Below are positions 51,555 through 61,956 of a stretch of 64,000 bases of DNA, piece after piece (the first letter of the stretch is position 1; the number at the start of each line of letters is the position of its first letter). The position numbers and the translations under genes are program-made. The notes beneath the pieces were generated by a model. It made no database searches, was not told the DNA's origin, and saw nothing but the letters and a program-made list of their open reading frames with translations. Origin of the DNA: Spizellomyces punctatus DAOM BR117 (lineage: Eukaryota; Chytridiomycota; Chytridiomycetes; Spizellomycetales; Spizellomycetaceae); assembly GCF_000182565.1 (NCBI RefSeq), contig NW_015971544.1:184622-248621 (forward strand), written 5' to 3'.

Positions 51555-52382
51555 TTTTCGTCTCCGTCTTCCCCTGGAGCGTTTCCTTCGGGGCCGGCCC
51601 GTGGCAGGTGTCGAAGGAGTTGTTGGAGGAAGCGGAGAACTGGGGTCTTCTCTATAAGCCCCTTCCTCCTCTTCTGTATCGCTGTTATTGGCTGTCGAGT
51701 GAGCGCCGTTCAGCGGGGACTACAAGGTGAATGGTCATGAGTGGACAGAAACTAGCTACTTTCACAAAAATGAATGGAAATCCGAAAGCTGTGGGAAACT
51801 GTACATACAGTGTTGGAGACCCCGTTCTTTGGCGTCATAGGTAGCATAGAGTGAGATCAAAGATCGTCAGATGGTCAAAGTGACGGGAAAATTGTCAAAG
51901 CTGGGATTCATCAAGATGGTTGGTTGAAATGCATTAAGCACATTCAAATGTATCTTAGGCACGCGTTTAGGCAAAGCTTTCATTACCCAAGCGAGAGTGG
52001 ATGTCGTTTGACTTGGGCATGTTTCTCCTACTCGTTCTCTTTAAGCAATACATGTGAATTGCCGTTCTCCGCTTGACTTTATCGCTGAAAAATGTCCTCA
52101 TTCATCAATTCCTCAGGAGAACAAGTTTGTCTGCCCCTATTCCGACGCTAGAGTAAACTGATGTCGAAGGGTGGCCTTTTGAGCTGAACGTAAACAATAA
52201 CATAGTTGGAGTTTTCCAGTACTAGAATGTGTAGCTTTCCTTGAACAGAGACATTACAAGGTCGCCGGCTTTTCCAGACGCGAGCTGATGACGAATTATG
52301 GGCTTGCCTGTCATGTGCGTGTCACGCTCCCTCCTTGCCCATCATATCAACTCCTAGCGCCCTACCAGACAACTAGCAGAAA
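51555..52382. other. Intergenic, divergent
   Basis: 828 bp between TGS1 (minus) and the CsbD-like gene (plus). Plus-strand frames near 51455-51740 are antisense to TGS1 exon 1. No gene supported; likely two promoters. Confidence 0.4.
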
Positions 52383-52915
52383 ATGGCTGAACCAAAGGAT
52401 TCGCATGTATGTTAGGAAATTTTGCTCCGCCCCTTTGCTATATGAAGCAATCCTAAATCACCAACAGCGTCCAACAGGTGAATACGAAGGAGGATATGCA
52501 CCAAACGCCAAAGCAGCTCATCCAGTACGTATCAGCCCTGCTGCCAAAAGCCACACTTTGCCCCTCACATTCTCTGTGGTCCAAACCAGCGTCCAACAGG
52601 GGAATACGCAGATGGATATACTCCAGAGGACCCCGTCTACGCCCGGGTGTCACGTCCAAAGCATTCAGTACAACATCCTTCTAAAGTACATGGAACGCTG
52701 AACACCGTAATAGGCAAAGTAGAGGTATGGACTAAATCCCTCAATAGCATTACGGATACGAAAGGTGAGCATGACTAAAAGAACGTTTGAACAAATAGCA
52801 ATCATTAGGCAAGTTGGTGCATTCCAAAGACTTGACAGCAAGTGGTGCAATCCGTGAAGCATTCGGACAATCCGAACAGGAGCTTCAAAGGTTGAAGAGC
52901 GGTGCTGAGTGTTAA
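52383..52915 (+). CDS. Small CsbD/Hmp1-like protein with duplicated exon
   Basis: Too short and spliced for ordinary frame scans. Four exons (52383-52406, 52468-52524, 52590-52764, 52809-52915) with clean GT-AG borders (gtatgt...caacag; gtacgt...aaccag; gtgagc...attag) give exactly 121 codons including the stop (TAA 52913-52915). The protein begins MAEPKDSH, then RPTGEYEGGYAPNAKAAHP (exon 2) and RPTGEYADGYTPEDPVYARV (exon 3): exons 2 and 3 start with the same CGTCCAACAGG sequence, a tandem duplication. The C-terminal part (KVHGTLNTVIGKVE, KGKLVHSKDLTASGAIREAF, GQSEQELQ) has the spaced Gly/Lys helices of CsbD-like stress proteins, which in fungi include the cruciform-DNA-binding Hmp1. The family call is by pattern only. 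Confidence 0.75.
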
Positions 52916-53028
52916 CACGTATGATTTTCATGGGATTGAGATTATGCAGATCGTAGCGCGTAGACATCGTAGTTTGGATGCAGTTAGATAGTCCTTGTAT
53001 ATTTCATCTGTACACCCATAACACAAGA

Positions 53029-56000
53029 TCATACTCCACTACCAATATTAGCACCCACCTCCGTACGGCCAACTTTACCCAGCTGCTCTATTAAAGAAGT
53101 CACTTCCAACGTAATCTCACCGGCGGGACTGGCAACCGCTCCAGCCGGAGGTACTGCTCCAGATCCTGGCGTCTTTCGTGCAGTTGGTCCAAGTGCTTGC
53201 GCGGCATCCTTTATGGCACTTTGCGCGTTTTGGGCGGCTTCCCTTTTGGCATGTATGTGTTAGTAGCGTTGTTCACGGGAAGCAGTTCGACATGGCATAC
53301 CTTAGGCCACCAGCACCCAACATCCGCTCAATCACATCCAGCGTTCGGAAGAGCGATCCGCTCAATTGACTGAAGAAGTGACCCGTTCAATGCAGTCAGT
53401 CACAGCAGCGAAAACCCGCACTTCAGCACATCTCCTAGAAGAATTAGAGGCTCACCTGAAAATCTTTAGTACCGTCCCACGCATCTTATCAACTCCCTCC
53501 CGTTCCACATTTCCGAGCTTAAAAAACGATGCTCCGACCTTGACTAGCAATACCAAAGCCTCCTTCAAAACTCCCATCCCGCTAGTTAAAATCTCTCTAG
53601 CTGCATCTGCAGACGTGCTTGGCAGTTGTAACGCTTGTGCGAGTTTTGCAGTGGCTACCTGATACCTTTCATCGATGTAGGATTTCAACTGTGGAAGCGC
53701 CATGGTGTCCGCGTGCGTTACGAGGAGACGAGAGAAGTCGTGCGCAACATAGAGCTGCGTTTGGTAAGTATCGTGACCAACCGAGAGTTGCTGCGCACAT
53801 GGCTAGACTTACCGCAATTAGGTCAAAGCACACCGCAAAATAATCAACCCATCGCTCGTGCTCCAACAGAGCATCGAGATACACCTGATTTGCGTAAGCC
53901 GATATCGTCCTTTCAGATGCAGGTCGTTTGTCTCCGGTTCCGCTTGCGTCACTATCTTGCGCTTCCGCATCCGGGCTTTCAAAGATCTTGATCACCTCGT
54001 CATATGGCACAATCGTTCGGTTGAAGATAGCTTTTGCAAAACGGCTAGTATGATCGAAAAGGACAATAAGCTTGGGAGGTCCTCCGGCAAATGTGTCGAC
54101 GATGGCAGACAACATACATTTCCATTCGAACCATTGGTAATACTAGTCCAGGATCTTCCGCAAGAGCCCTCAATGATAGGCACTTCCTCTCACCGGGGAG
54201 TGCCTTCCCACTTATCCCCGCCAGTAGCCGTCGCCGATCCCCTGTTACCTTGACGCTCCTATCCATTGTGGACACCTTTCCTTTGTTGGCACCTTCCAAC
54301 CCAACAGCAGATGTGGAGGCAGAATTTGCTTCCTGATCCGGACCCTGACCACTCTCAAGGTCTTTAATATCTTCCAGTAATAACTTCTCGACATATTCTG
54401 CCAATATTTTAGTTCGAGAAAAGGCAAGAGGATGGTCGGAATCAGCGGTATCAGCGGCGGGAAGCCATCTAGCGTCGTCGTAAGTAGTCGGAAATAACAT
54501 GATGCCGATGGTTTCAGCGGTATCAGCAAATGATCGGGACGGCGTATCCTCTACAATCTCTGCTAGCTTTAGCCCCAGTGTCAGACCTTTGACAAGGTCA
54601 TGCGGTAGAATCGACCGGACGAAAAGCTGACGGATGATGGAAGTCAGCTTACTGACGCTGTTGGCAGACCATTAAGATTTACGAGAGCCCATACCTGCAG
54701 AGTTTTCCCATTGACATAGTAAGGGTCCATCTCCATTCCTTTACATATCATCCTGTTTTGACATCAATTCAGCATGTTACACTCTCTCGCCTTCCAAGCG
54801 ACTTTCCACCTACTTTTCGGCCTTAACCAAGGTCTCCCATCCACCTTTCAACACATCTGATATAATATTGCAACGCAACAGGGCCATTTCGTATTCCAAG
54901 CGAAGCTTCTGTTTGAGCTAAGAACGAAGAATCGGTGACGAATATCAAACTGATCGAATACTAGGCAGCTACACACCATCCCTGATACGGCCATCACTTC
55001 TCCAAATCCTGGTGGCAAGAAGTACGTCCACATCTCCAATTCACGACGTAGTCTTTCCACTGCGTCCTCGCCTGCGGTACGAAACTCTTCGGAGCTGGGT
55101 GGTGGAATGTTCCATGTTGTCGGTTCAATAGCTGAGCGGGGCGTACAAAGGTCCAATAGTTCTTGCTCCTTTGGGGCTAATAGTCTACCTTCTCGTCTTG
55201 CAGCTCGACAGAGAGATACCACGTCGGAATAGGCAGTTGACATGTCGCGGACATAAATTGATCTCTCTACATCGTGTGCCGCGCCGTCATGTATTGGATC
55301 AAACCTTTACAGAAATGGACCGATGATGGCTCAGCGAGAGAGGGATGTTACGTTATGTTTTCTCAGGCCTACCGGTGAGGAATTACGGGTTCAAAAACTT
55401 CGCCCAATATTGTATGACTCTTCACTTCTCCGACGGCCGACAGCGCATAAAATGTGTCGATATGGCTTTTGGATGGAACAACTGTAAAAAGATCAGGGTT
55501 TAGACGGAGCTGCCAGGTGGCAGGAGTATTCCATGTGCTACCTTTTATCACAGGAGCAGTGTATCCGCTCCCCCATTCTCCAATTAACCGAGCACCTGCG
55601 ACTACGTGGGGTTGTGCATCCGCATTTGCCAGATTGCCCCACTCTGACCCGGGGCACCCAATGAAAATGTCGTCATACGTCTCGCGAGCGGTCGAGACGT
55701 CCGGGGCAAATGACCATGCGCGCCAAGAACGGTCAGACGATGCAGTAGTCAGAATTTCACAGTGTGTGTTGGACCAAGCGAGCTGCTGATCGGTAAGCTC
55801 CTATGTTATGGCCAGAATACATATGACGACGTACCGACTGTATACTCTGACAATGCCCATCAATGCGACCAACAGGGTGCTTAACATATCGCAAATCCCA
55901 AAGTTTCACGACAGCATCCTCACCTGGAACGACCAAGGTCAGCACGTTTGGCAGTATATCAGAAGTTCATGCAGATATTTACCAGCGCTAGCCATCCAGT

Positions 56001-57403
56001 AGGGTATGAAGGGATTGAATCTAACATCTGTTACTGCCCCTTCATGAGCTCGGGAGACTTTCCAAACCTACTCTTTACACCGGCAAGTAAGTACAAACAC
56101 TCAACGCTTCCGCTGTAAAGCAGGGCCTTACCAGAGCTTCATCAGTGTTTTTCCCAATCAATCGAGCATCCCATACACCAACAGCCCGATCAATTCCCCC
56201 GGTACATATTAGGGACAACGGAAAGTGAGGACTCCAAGATGCCACCTGGACGGCATCCTCACCTGCCTGCAAGTGGAGCCTGTAAGCTTGCATATTATCG
56301 ATGTTTCCTTCAAAAAAAACGTACGTTTACTGAGGCATGGACTTGGTTGGTTTTCAGATCATAGACAAACAGCCTCCGTCCAACCGTCGCCAAGAACCGA
56401 TCTGTAGGTTCTACCCTTGATTCGTCCGAGCGCGGCGGCGTCGGGGCGAACTCAACGCAATGCAATCGAAGGGTACAGATCATGGTTCCAGGAGGAGCCA
56501 ATCGCATGTCCTCCTAAGAGCGGCATATAAAATATGACTCAGTTTATCATATACAATGAAGTTGTCTTGCCCTGAACCCACAAGCTTTGTGCTCTCGAGT
56601 ACGATTTCAGACAAATGCGTCAACCCGCGGCCCTTCTGTCCCAACTCGGATTGATTGAGTTCGAACAGCTGTGCGCGGCCATTAGGTCCACCAGTGAGAA
56701 GGTTACTGCCTGAAATAGACATGGAATATATAGGATTCGGAGCGGTGAATGCGGAACGTAACTGTAGAGACTCAGGAATCAGCCATGTTGTTCCATCCTA
56801 AGCGGCAGATTTGAACCTTACTTGAAATGGGGACTGACTCTCCATATCATTGTGGTTTCCATTGGAAGAAAACTTCGAGGATGCAGTATTTTCCAATATA
56901 AAGAGATTATTGGCACGAGCCGCCGATCCAATCGCTACGAAAGGAGTGCCCTAAAGGTTCAATAGAAAAAGGACCATATTTGTGTTGGAATTCCGTCATA
57001 TTGATATACTTGATGACTTCACTTATATCCACGCACACCTCAACACTGGCAATGCACGTCGCCCACTTGGCACTATCAGTTACCGAAGCATTGGCGGTTT
57101 CGACTATGCGGTCATGTCGCCTACAGGTGAATAATTATCAGCATGATACTTTGTGGACGCCCCTTGCAGTTGAAGATAATACCTTTTTGCCAGAAGGATT
57201 AACGACTTCCGCCATGCGTCGGTCGGACGTTCGTTGGTTGGTATCTGGAGTTGGAGTTCCAGCGTAAGTTACTCTTCAACCCAAGTTGTCCGAAATGTCT
57301 CTTCGCATACTTTGAGTGAGCTTTGCACACCTCCGATGACCAAGTTATGCGGTACCGGTACATCTCTATGGGTCCAGCTCTGTCTGGTTGCGGTTGATGC
57401 CAT
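53029..57403 (-). CDS. Large WD40-repeat protein with helical C-terminal half
   Basis: I recognise no family. Around a dozen or more exons join in frame. The start at 57403 gives MASTATRQSWTHRDVPVP, then NLVIGGVQSSLK joins (gtatgc intron) to IPTNERPTDAWRKS. The WD40 part has PIYSMSISGSNLLTGGPNGR, LATVGRRLFVYDLKTNQ, DAVQVASWSPHFPLS, LICTGGIDRAVGVWDARL, then AHEGAVTDVRFNPFIPYWMA with SAGEDAVVKLWDLRYVKHP, and ILTTASSDRSWRAWSF. A linker (GEVFEPVIPHR-FDPIHDG) leads into a helical half of about 500 residues: DVVSLCRAARREGRLLAPKE, MWTYFLPPGFGEVMAVSGM, LRLEYEMALLRCNIISDVLK, then YYQWFEWKCMLSAIVDTFAG and ELLEHERWVDYFAVCF-type segments. It ends TSLIEQLGKVGRTEVGANIG; stop 53029-53031. The join near 54200 (gtaaca...ggactag) is my best reading. 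This could be a trafficking or ciliary scaffold. Confidence 0.65.
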
Positions 57404-57585
57404 CCTCCCAGTCCAGGAGAATCTTGCCCCGCCAGCCATGCGTAAGCAAAGCCAACTTCACTGTGACAGCCGATTTGTGGCACAGTGACTACTAAATGAA
57501 TTACCTTTTTTTATTTTTGTCTGATTACTCTTAAATCGGCGGTTTGGTCTCTGCATTCGCCTCGTCAACCAAAGCTGAGAGAACA

Positions 57586-59769
57586 ATGGTCCCGAAGAAG
57601 GCAAAAAGCAAGCGGGTTTCCGCAGCAATGCGGTACAAGGTTGAAAAGAAAGTTGCGGAGCATCACAGGAAGCAGCGAAGGGAAGCAAAAAAGAATCCCC
57701 AACCAAAAAGGCTGAAGAAGGACCCAGGAATTCCCAACTTGTTTCCTTTCAAAGACAAACTTCTACAGCAGGCGGAAGATAGCAAACGCAAAGCTGCAGA
57801 AGAGAAAGAGCGTCAGCGCGGGGCCCGAAAATCCTTACAAAACAAGAATCGCGGCCTGACATCCGACCAGCTCGATCTTGCAGCTCTCGCCAAAAACGCT
57901 GCCAAACGAGGACAAGAATTCGATTCATCCCAGTCGATCCACAACCAGGACGGATTCTACGCTGGTCACTCCATGGATGCCGCAGCAGCAGGGTTGAAGG
58001 ATAACTCAAGAAAGGCGTATTACAAGGAGTTCAAGAAGGTTGTGGAGAACGCCGATGTCATTTTGGAGGTGTTGGACGCGAGGGACCCTCTCGGTTGTCG
58101 GACGAGACAGATTGAGGAGCTGATTCTGAATGCCGGTGCTAATAAACGTGTCATTCTTATTTTAAACAAAATCGGTAATGTTCTCTTGGAGACCGGCGCT
58201 CTATTTGGAATTGCGGCTGATAAATATGCTCTTAGATTTGGTCCCTCGTGAGGTAGTCGAGCAGTGGCTGAAGTATCTCCGCAATGAGTTCCCTACTATT
58301 GCTTTCAAAGCGTCGACGCAAGCACAGCGAAGCAACTTGGGACAATCTTCCATATCCACTGACATTGCATCAGAGCGGCTTTTGAGCAGCAGCGAATGTC
58401 TTGGTGCGGATAACCTAATGAAGCTGCTGAAAAACTACTGTAGAAACGCCGATATCAAAACATCAATCACCGTCGGGGTCATCGGCTTTCCGAATGTTGG
58501 GAAATCGAGTGTTATAAACTCGCTGAAACGCTCGAAGGTTTGCAATGTTGGGGCCACGCCAGGGGTTACCAAAGTTGCGCAAACCATCCAGTTGGACAAA
58601 GGAATCAAATTATTGGATTGTCCTGGTATTGTGTTCAGTCAAAGCAGCCGAGAAGGCGACGAAGCTGAAGTTTTGCTGCGAAATTGTGTCAAAGTGGAAC
58701 TTCTAGAGGATCCCATATCGCCTGGTAAGTTTTCATTCTACCTTACCCGACTTGCGCAGTGGACTGACGTTACCTCGCTATAGTGGAAGTTATCGTTTCG
58801 CGCTGCAAGCCAGAGCAGCTGATGCGGATATATAACGTGCCCCTGTTCCCAGATACCCGTGAATTTTTGATTCACATTGCACGACAACGTGGAAAGCTTC
58901 GAAAAGTGAGTAAACTGTCTGGGAAGTGACTGATCTCTGGGGCTGTGAGGAGAAAATGCAACTGGATCTGCGGGGTTAGAGCAGAGAATGACTTCATTTT
59001 ATTTAAGTCTCTGAGCCTACTATAGTCATAGTTGACAACGTGCATATCTCTCGTTTTTGATACTAAACTATGCCTGTTGTAGGGTGGAATACCGGATCTT
59101 GAAAATGCCGCTCGATCGATTTTGCAAGACTGGAACTCTGGCCGTATTCCCTTCTACACTGTTCCTCCAACAGCTGGTCTACCAGTTGCCTCTCATGTAT
59201 CTAGCGCTATTGTGGAATCCTGGAGTCGCGAGTTCGAGCTACCCGAGATCGTCGAAACCGAAGGCAAAGACCTTCTCACTACCGTGAAGAGCAAGTCAGA
59301 GATCCCGACAAGTATACTGGCCCTGTCAAACGGAGCTGATGCTATGGTGGACATGGACATGAATGAATTACCTGAAGGGTTCCGGGATGAGGAAGAATCG
59401 GATAGCGAGGAGGATGACGATGCGATGGATGAAGACGAAGACGAAGAGGACTCAGATGAGGCACCCGAAGCGGTACCGATGGAAGAGGTTGCATCTGGTT
59501 CGGGCCAGCCCGAGATCCGATTCAAGGAGAAGACGCGACGCTCAACAAAATCAAACTCGGAAAAGGCAGAGCCAGCTTTGACCGCGGCGGAGGCGGCGAT
59601 AAACCCACAGCTCAACCAGTCAAGAAAGAAGCAATTGAAGCAAAAGCGTAAACTGGAAAAGAAGTCGCAAAAGCTATACGGAGCTGATGGTGATAACATG
59701 GTTGATGAGGCATACGACTTCTCGGAACACTTTCCCATCGCTCAACTGCCGGGTGCTGGTATGGGATAA
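57586..59769 (+). CDS. Nucleostemin/Nug1-type ribosome assembly GTPase
   Basis: Nucleolar, circularly permuted GTPase needed for 60S ribosome maturation (GNL3/GNL3L/Nug1 group). The start at 57586 gives a basic N-terminus ([20 protein letters not shown]) with the Grn1-type Arg/Lys helix. GTPase motifs are in permuted order: [15 protein letters not shown], then G4 LILNKID (joined across a gtaatg intron to [11 protein letters not shown]), G1 [18 protein letters not shown]2 ATPGVTK and G3 [11 protein letters not shown] helical domain follows ([14 protein letters not shown] joined to [25 protein letters not shown]). The C-terminus is acidic then basic ([16 protein letters not shown]). Four exons; stop 59767-59769. 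Confidence 0.94.
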
Positions 59770-60550
59770 GTTTGATTATAAATGCATCTTTGGATCCGTG
59801 TTAATGTCTCTTTTCAATATTTTTCTAGATGACAGTGATGATGACCTTTAGGCCACTCGTTTTTATGCTGTATTATTTTTCTTCATTAAATTCTGTACAA
59901 AGGTTTAAAATACATGATTATTATTTGTGCGCATTTTATGGCTGCGTATTAGGAGAGTAAAGCCATCCTCGAATGAGACACGGCAGCTCCTTGACCTCTA
60001 AACAGTTCTGGGCACATAGGACAGCCAAATAGACATTAATTTAAAGATCATGCAGTCAAGTATTACGACTTTTCAGATCAGAGTTACTTAATAACTCACT
60101 TGGTTATTCAAGTTCTGATCCTATAGCATCTTCGATAGGATCCATTAATCAACATAACCAACTTTAACACCATTATATAGAGTTCAGCTGGACTGATGCT
60201 TTTTTGATTGTTTATGAAAACTTGTTTCACAAGATACTGAAATAAGGGCACAATGATAATATGCACTTGTAGTGTCAAAAGGAACGTTGCAGTGACCGTA
60301 ACATTTATGAATGTAGAGCATTGCGCAAATGTAGTCCAAAATGGCACTCAATGGTATAGACTTGACATCTGTTGCACGCAATTTCTTGGGCAGAGTGCAG
60401 TTGGCTCAAGGATTTGAAGGGACCGCAGTATGCGAGTTTCCGAGCGAATACACAAGGCAAAATTGTGGGCCACATTCATCATTATAGGGGCTCTCAACAT
60501 TGCAGTGCACCGTACTTGTCGGGTGTTGTGGTGATACATATAGAACTCTG
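59770..60550. other. Intergenic, no gene supported
   Basis: About 780 bp, AT-rich. Short minus-strand frames near 60108-60539 lack coding character. Likely the 3' flank of the GTPase gene. Confidence 0.4.
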
Positions 60551-61661
60551 CTAAAGGTCGGAATTAAATAATACCTGCTTATGGTTTTGTATCGGCTGCT
60601 TATCGAGCGGCATCGGAACGAGCCGGTCTCGGAGGGCTAAATCTCCAGCTTCCCAACGAAAGCTCGGCACGGACGGTCCAGTCTTTACAACTCTGATTTG
60701 AAGGTGATAGATCAGCGTAAAGGAAGTTCCTTCAGTTCCCCTGAACCTGCCATGATACATTGAAGACAAGAGGCCTTACTAACGCTTTCCATGATGAAGG
60801 CGACAAGGATATCATTACTTTTAGATATCGGTATGCCTCATGACGAATGTGAAATTTCGGCATCGATCACATCCAGCTTTCGAATGGTGATCGTAAGATT
60901 TTGCAGCGTCTTTCATGAGTAAACGGAACCCAGTCTTGATGGAAGCGATAGTCGCATTCGGTTGAAGCTTGGGGTCCGAATCTGTGTATATTGTCGTCTG
61001 CGCTCATTTGAATCTGATCAGTTAAATTCTCACGGGGCATCCAGCTTTTCTCCTTTGTCTCAACCCTATCTTCAACCTGGAACACCTAGGCTATCCACCT
61101 TGTATTTCTGACCTTTTGCCCATTGATTGAAAATAATTCTGGACGATCTCGGAAAACGTCGTTTCATATCCCACCGCCTTTTTCATAAGAAGCACTTGAT
61201 TTCCCTCTAATAGGCCATCCTCAGCCATTTTACTTTGGATTGGAACGGAGGTTAACGGACCATGGAGGCAACTAAGACAATGAGCACATGCCGATTGGTG
61301 TGAGTGTCCATACCTATGACAATGAACAAAGCAATAGCTAGCCACATTTACCTGCTGCATGATCTACATCAGTGAACATTGTTCGCAGAACATCCCACGC
61401 AAAGCTTAAGCTTTGGGTTTGGTTGATATCGCTGCTGATGTAAAATCGAACAAGCTATGCAAGAGTAAAAATGGGTAAAAAGTTTGGGGCGGCGAAAAAG
61501 GTCCTTTCCAGATCAAGGACGTGATTGCCGTGAGTCTCGTCTGCGTGTGCGAGAATGAACTCTGTGAATTCGAGACAGGGCATTATGTGCGAGGTTTGCA
61601 TATCGTCTTTGATTGATTGTGAAAATGGAATGTAGCGTTTTTGATATGTCAAGCATGGCAT
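60551..61661 (-). other. Possible unresolved multi-exon gene, minus strand
   Basis: Several minus-strand frames look partly coding: MPCLTYQKRYIPFSQSIKDD (from 61661), LVRFYISSDINQTQSLSF and AWDVLRTMFTDVDHAA (61370-61445, with a gcatag acceptor and gtaaat donor), PLTSVPIQSKMAEDGLLEG and YETTFSEIVQNYFQSM (61120-61260), VEDRVETKEKSWMPREN (61000-61075), and TSFTLIYHLQIRVVKTG (60560-60770). Donors and acceptors exist but I could not join all pieces in one frame, so this is either a real gene with unusual splicing or a decayed one. No domain recognised. Confidence 0.3.
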
Positions 61662-61956
61662 AGAAGAGTTAGCTTATATGTTAACTGTAAGCTGGGCTTG
61701 AAAGGTGACATGACTATTATAATGCGGACCGTTCAGCTATTTTGAAGAATCTATAAATCTCTACTCCTCATGCCTTCCTATCAGAACATTTTGAATTGAA
61801 TATCCAGTGCTGGAGCCCAACGTTCCATCACCTATCTGAAGGCGTATATCTAATCACCCACACAGAGAAACACTAGACAATGTAAGCAAAAGTGTCCCAG
61901 AAAGTAGGTGGTAATTAGGATGGAAGGTGGTGCTAGTTTAGTTATGGTGGCAACGG

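Noticed and set aside
52453..52659. Minus-strand frame over the CsbD-like gene
   Set aside because: Conflicts with a fully consistent four-exon plus-strand gene.
53452..53703. Apparent separate gene starting MALPQLKSYIDERY
   Set aside because: A good acceptor (cttccacag) precedes TTGAAATCC and joins it in frame to the upstream exon ending FDLIA, so this is an internal exon of the WD40 protein, not a start.
59193..59738. 181-codon minus-strand frame, Ser-rich
   Set aside because: Antisense of the acidic C-terminus of the Nug1-type GTPase; poly-Ser arises from GAx/GAG repeats.
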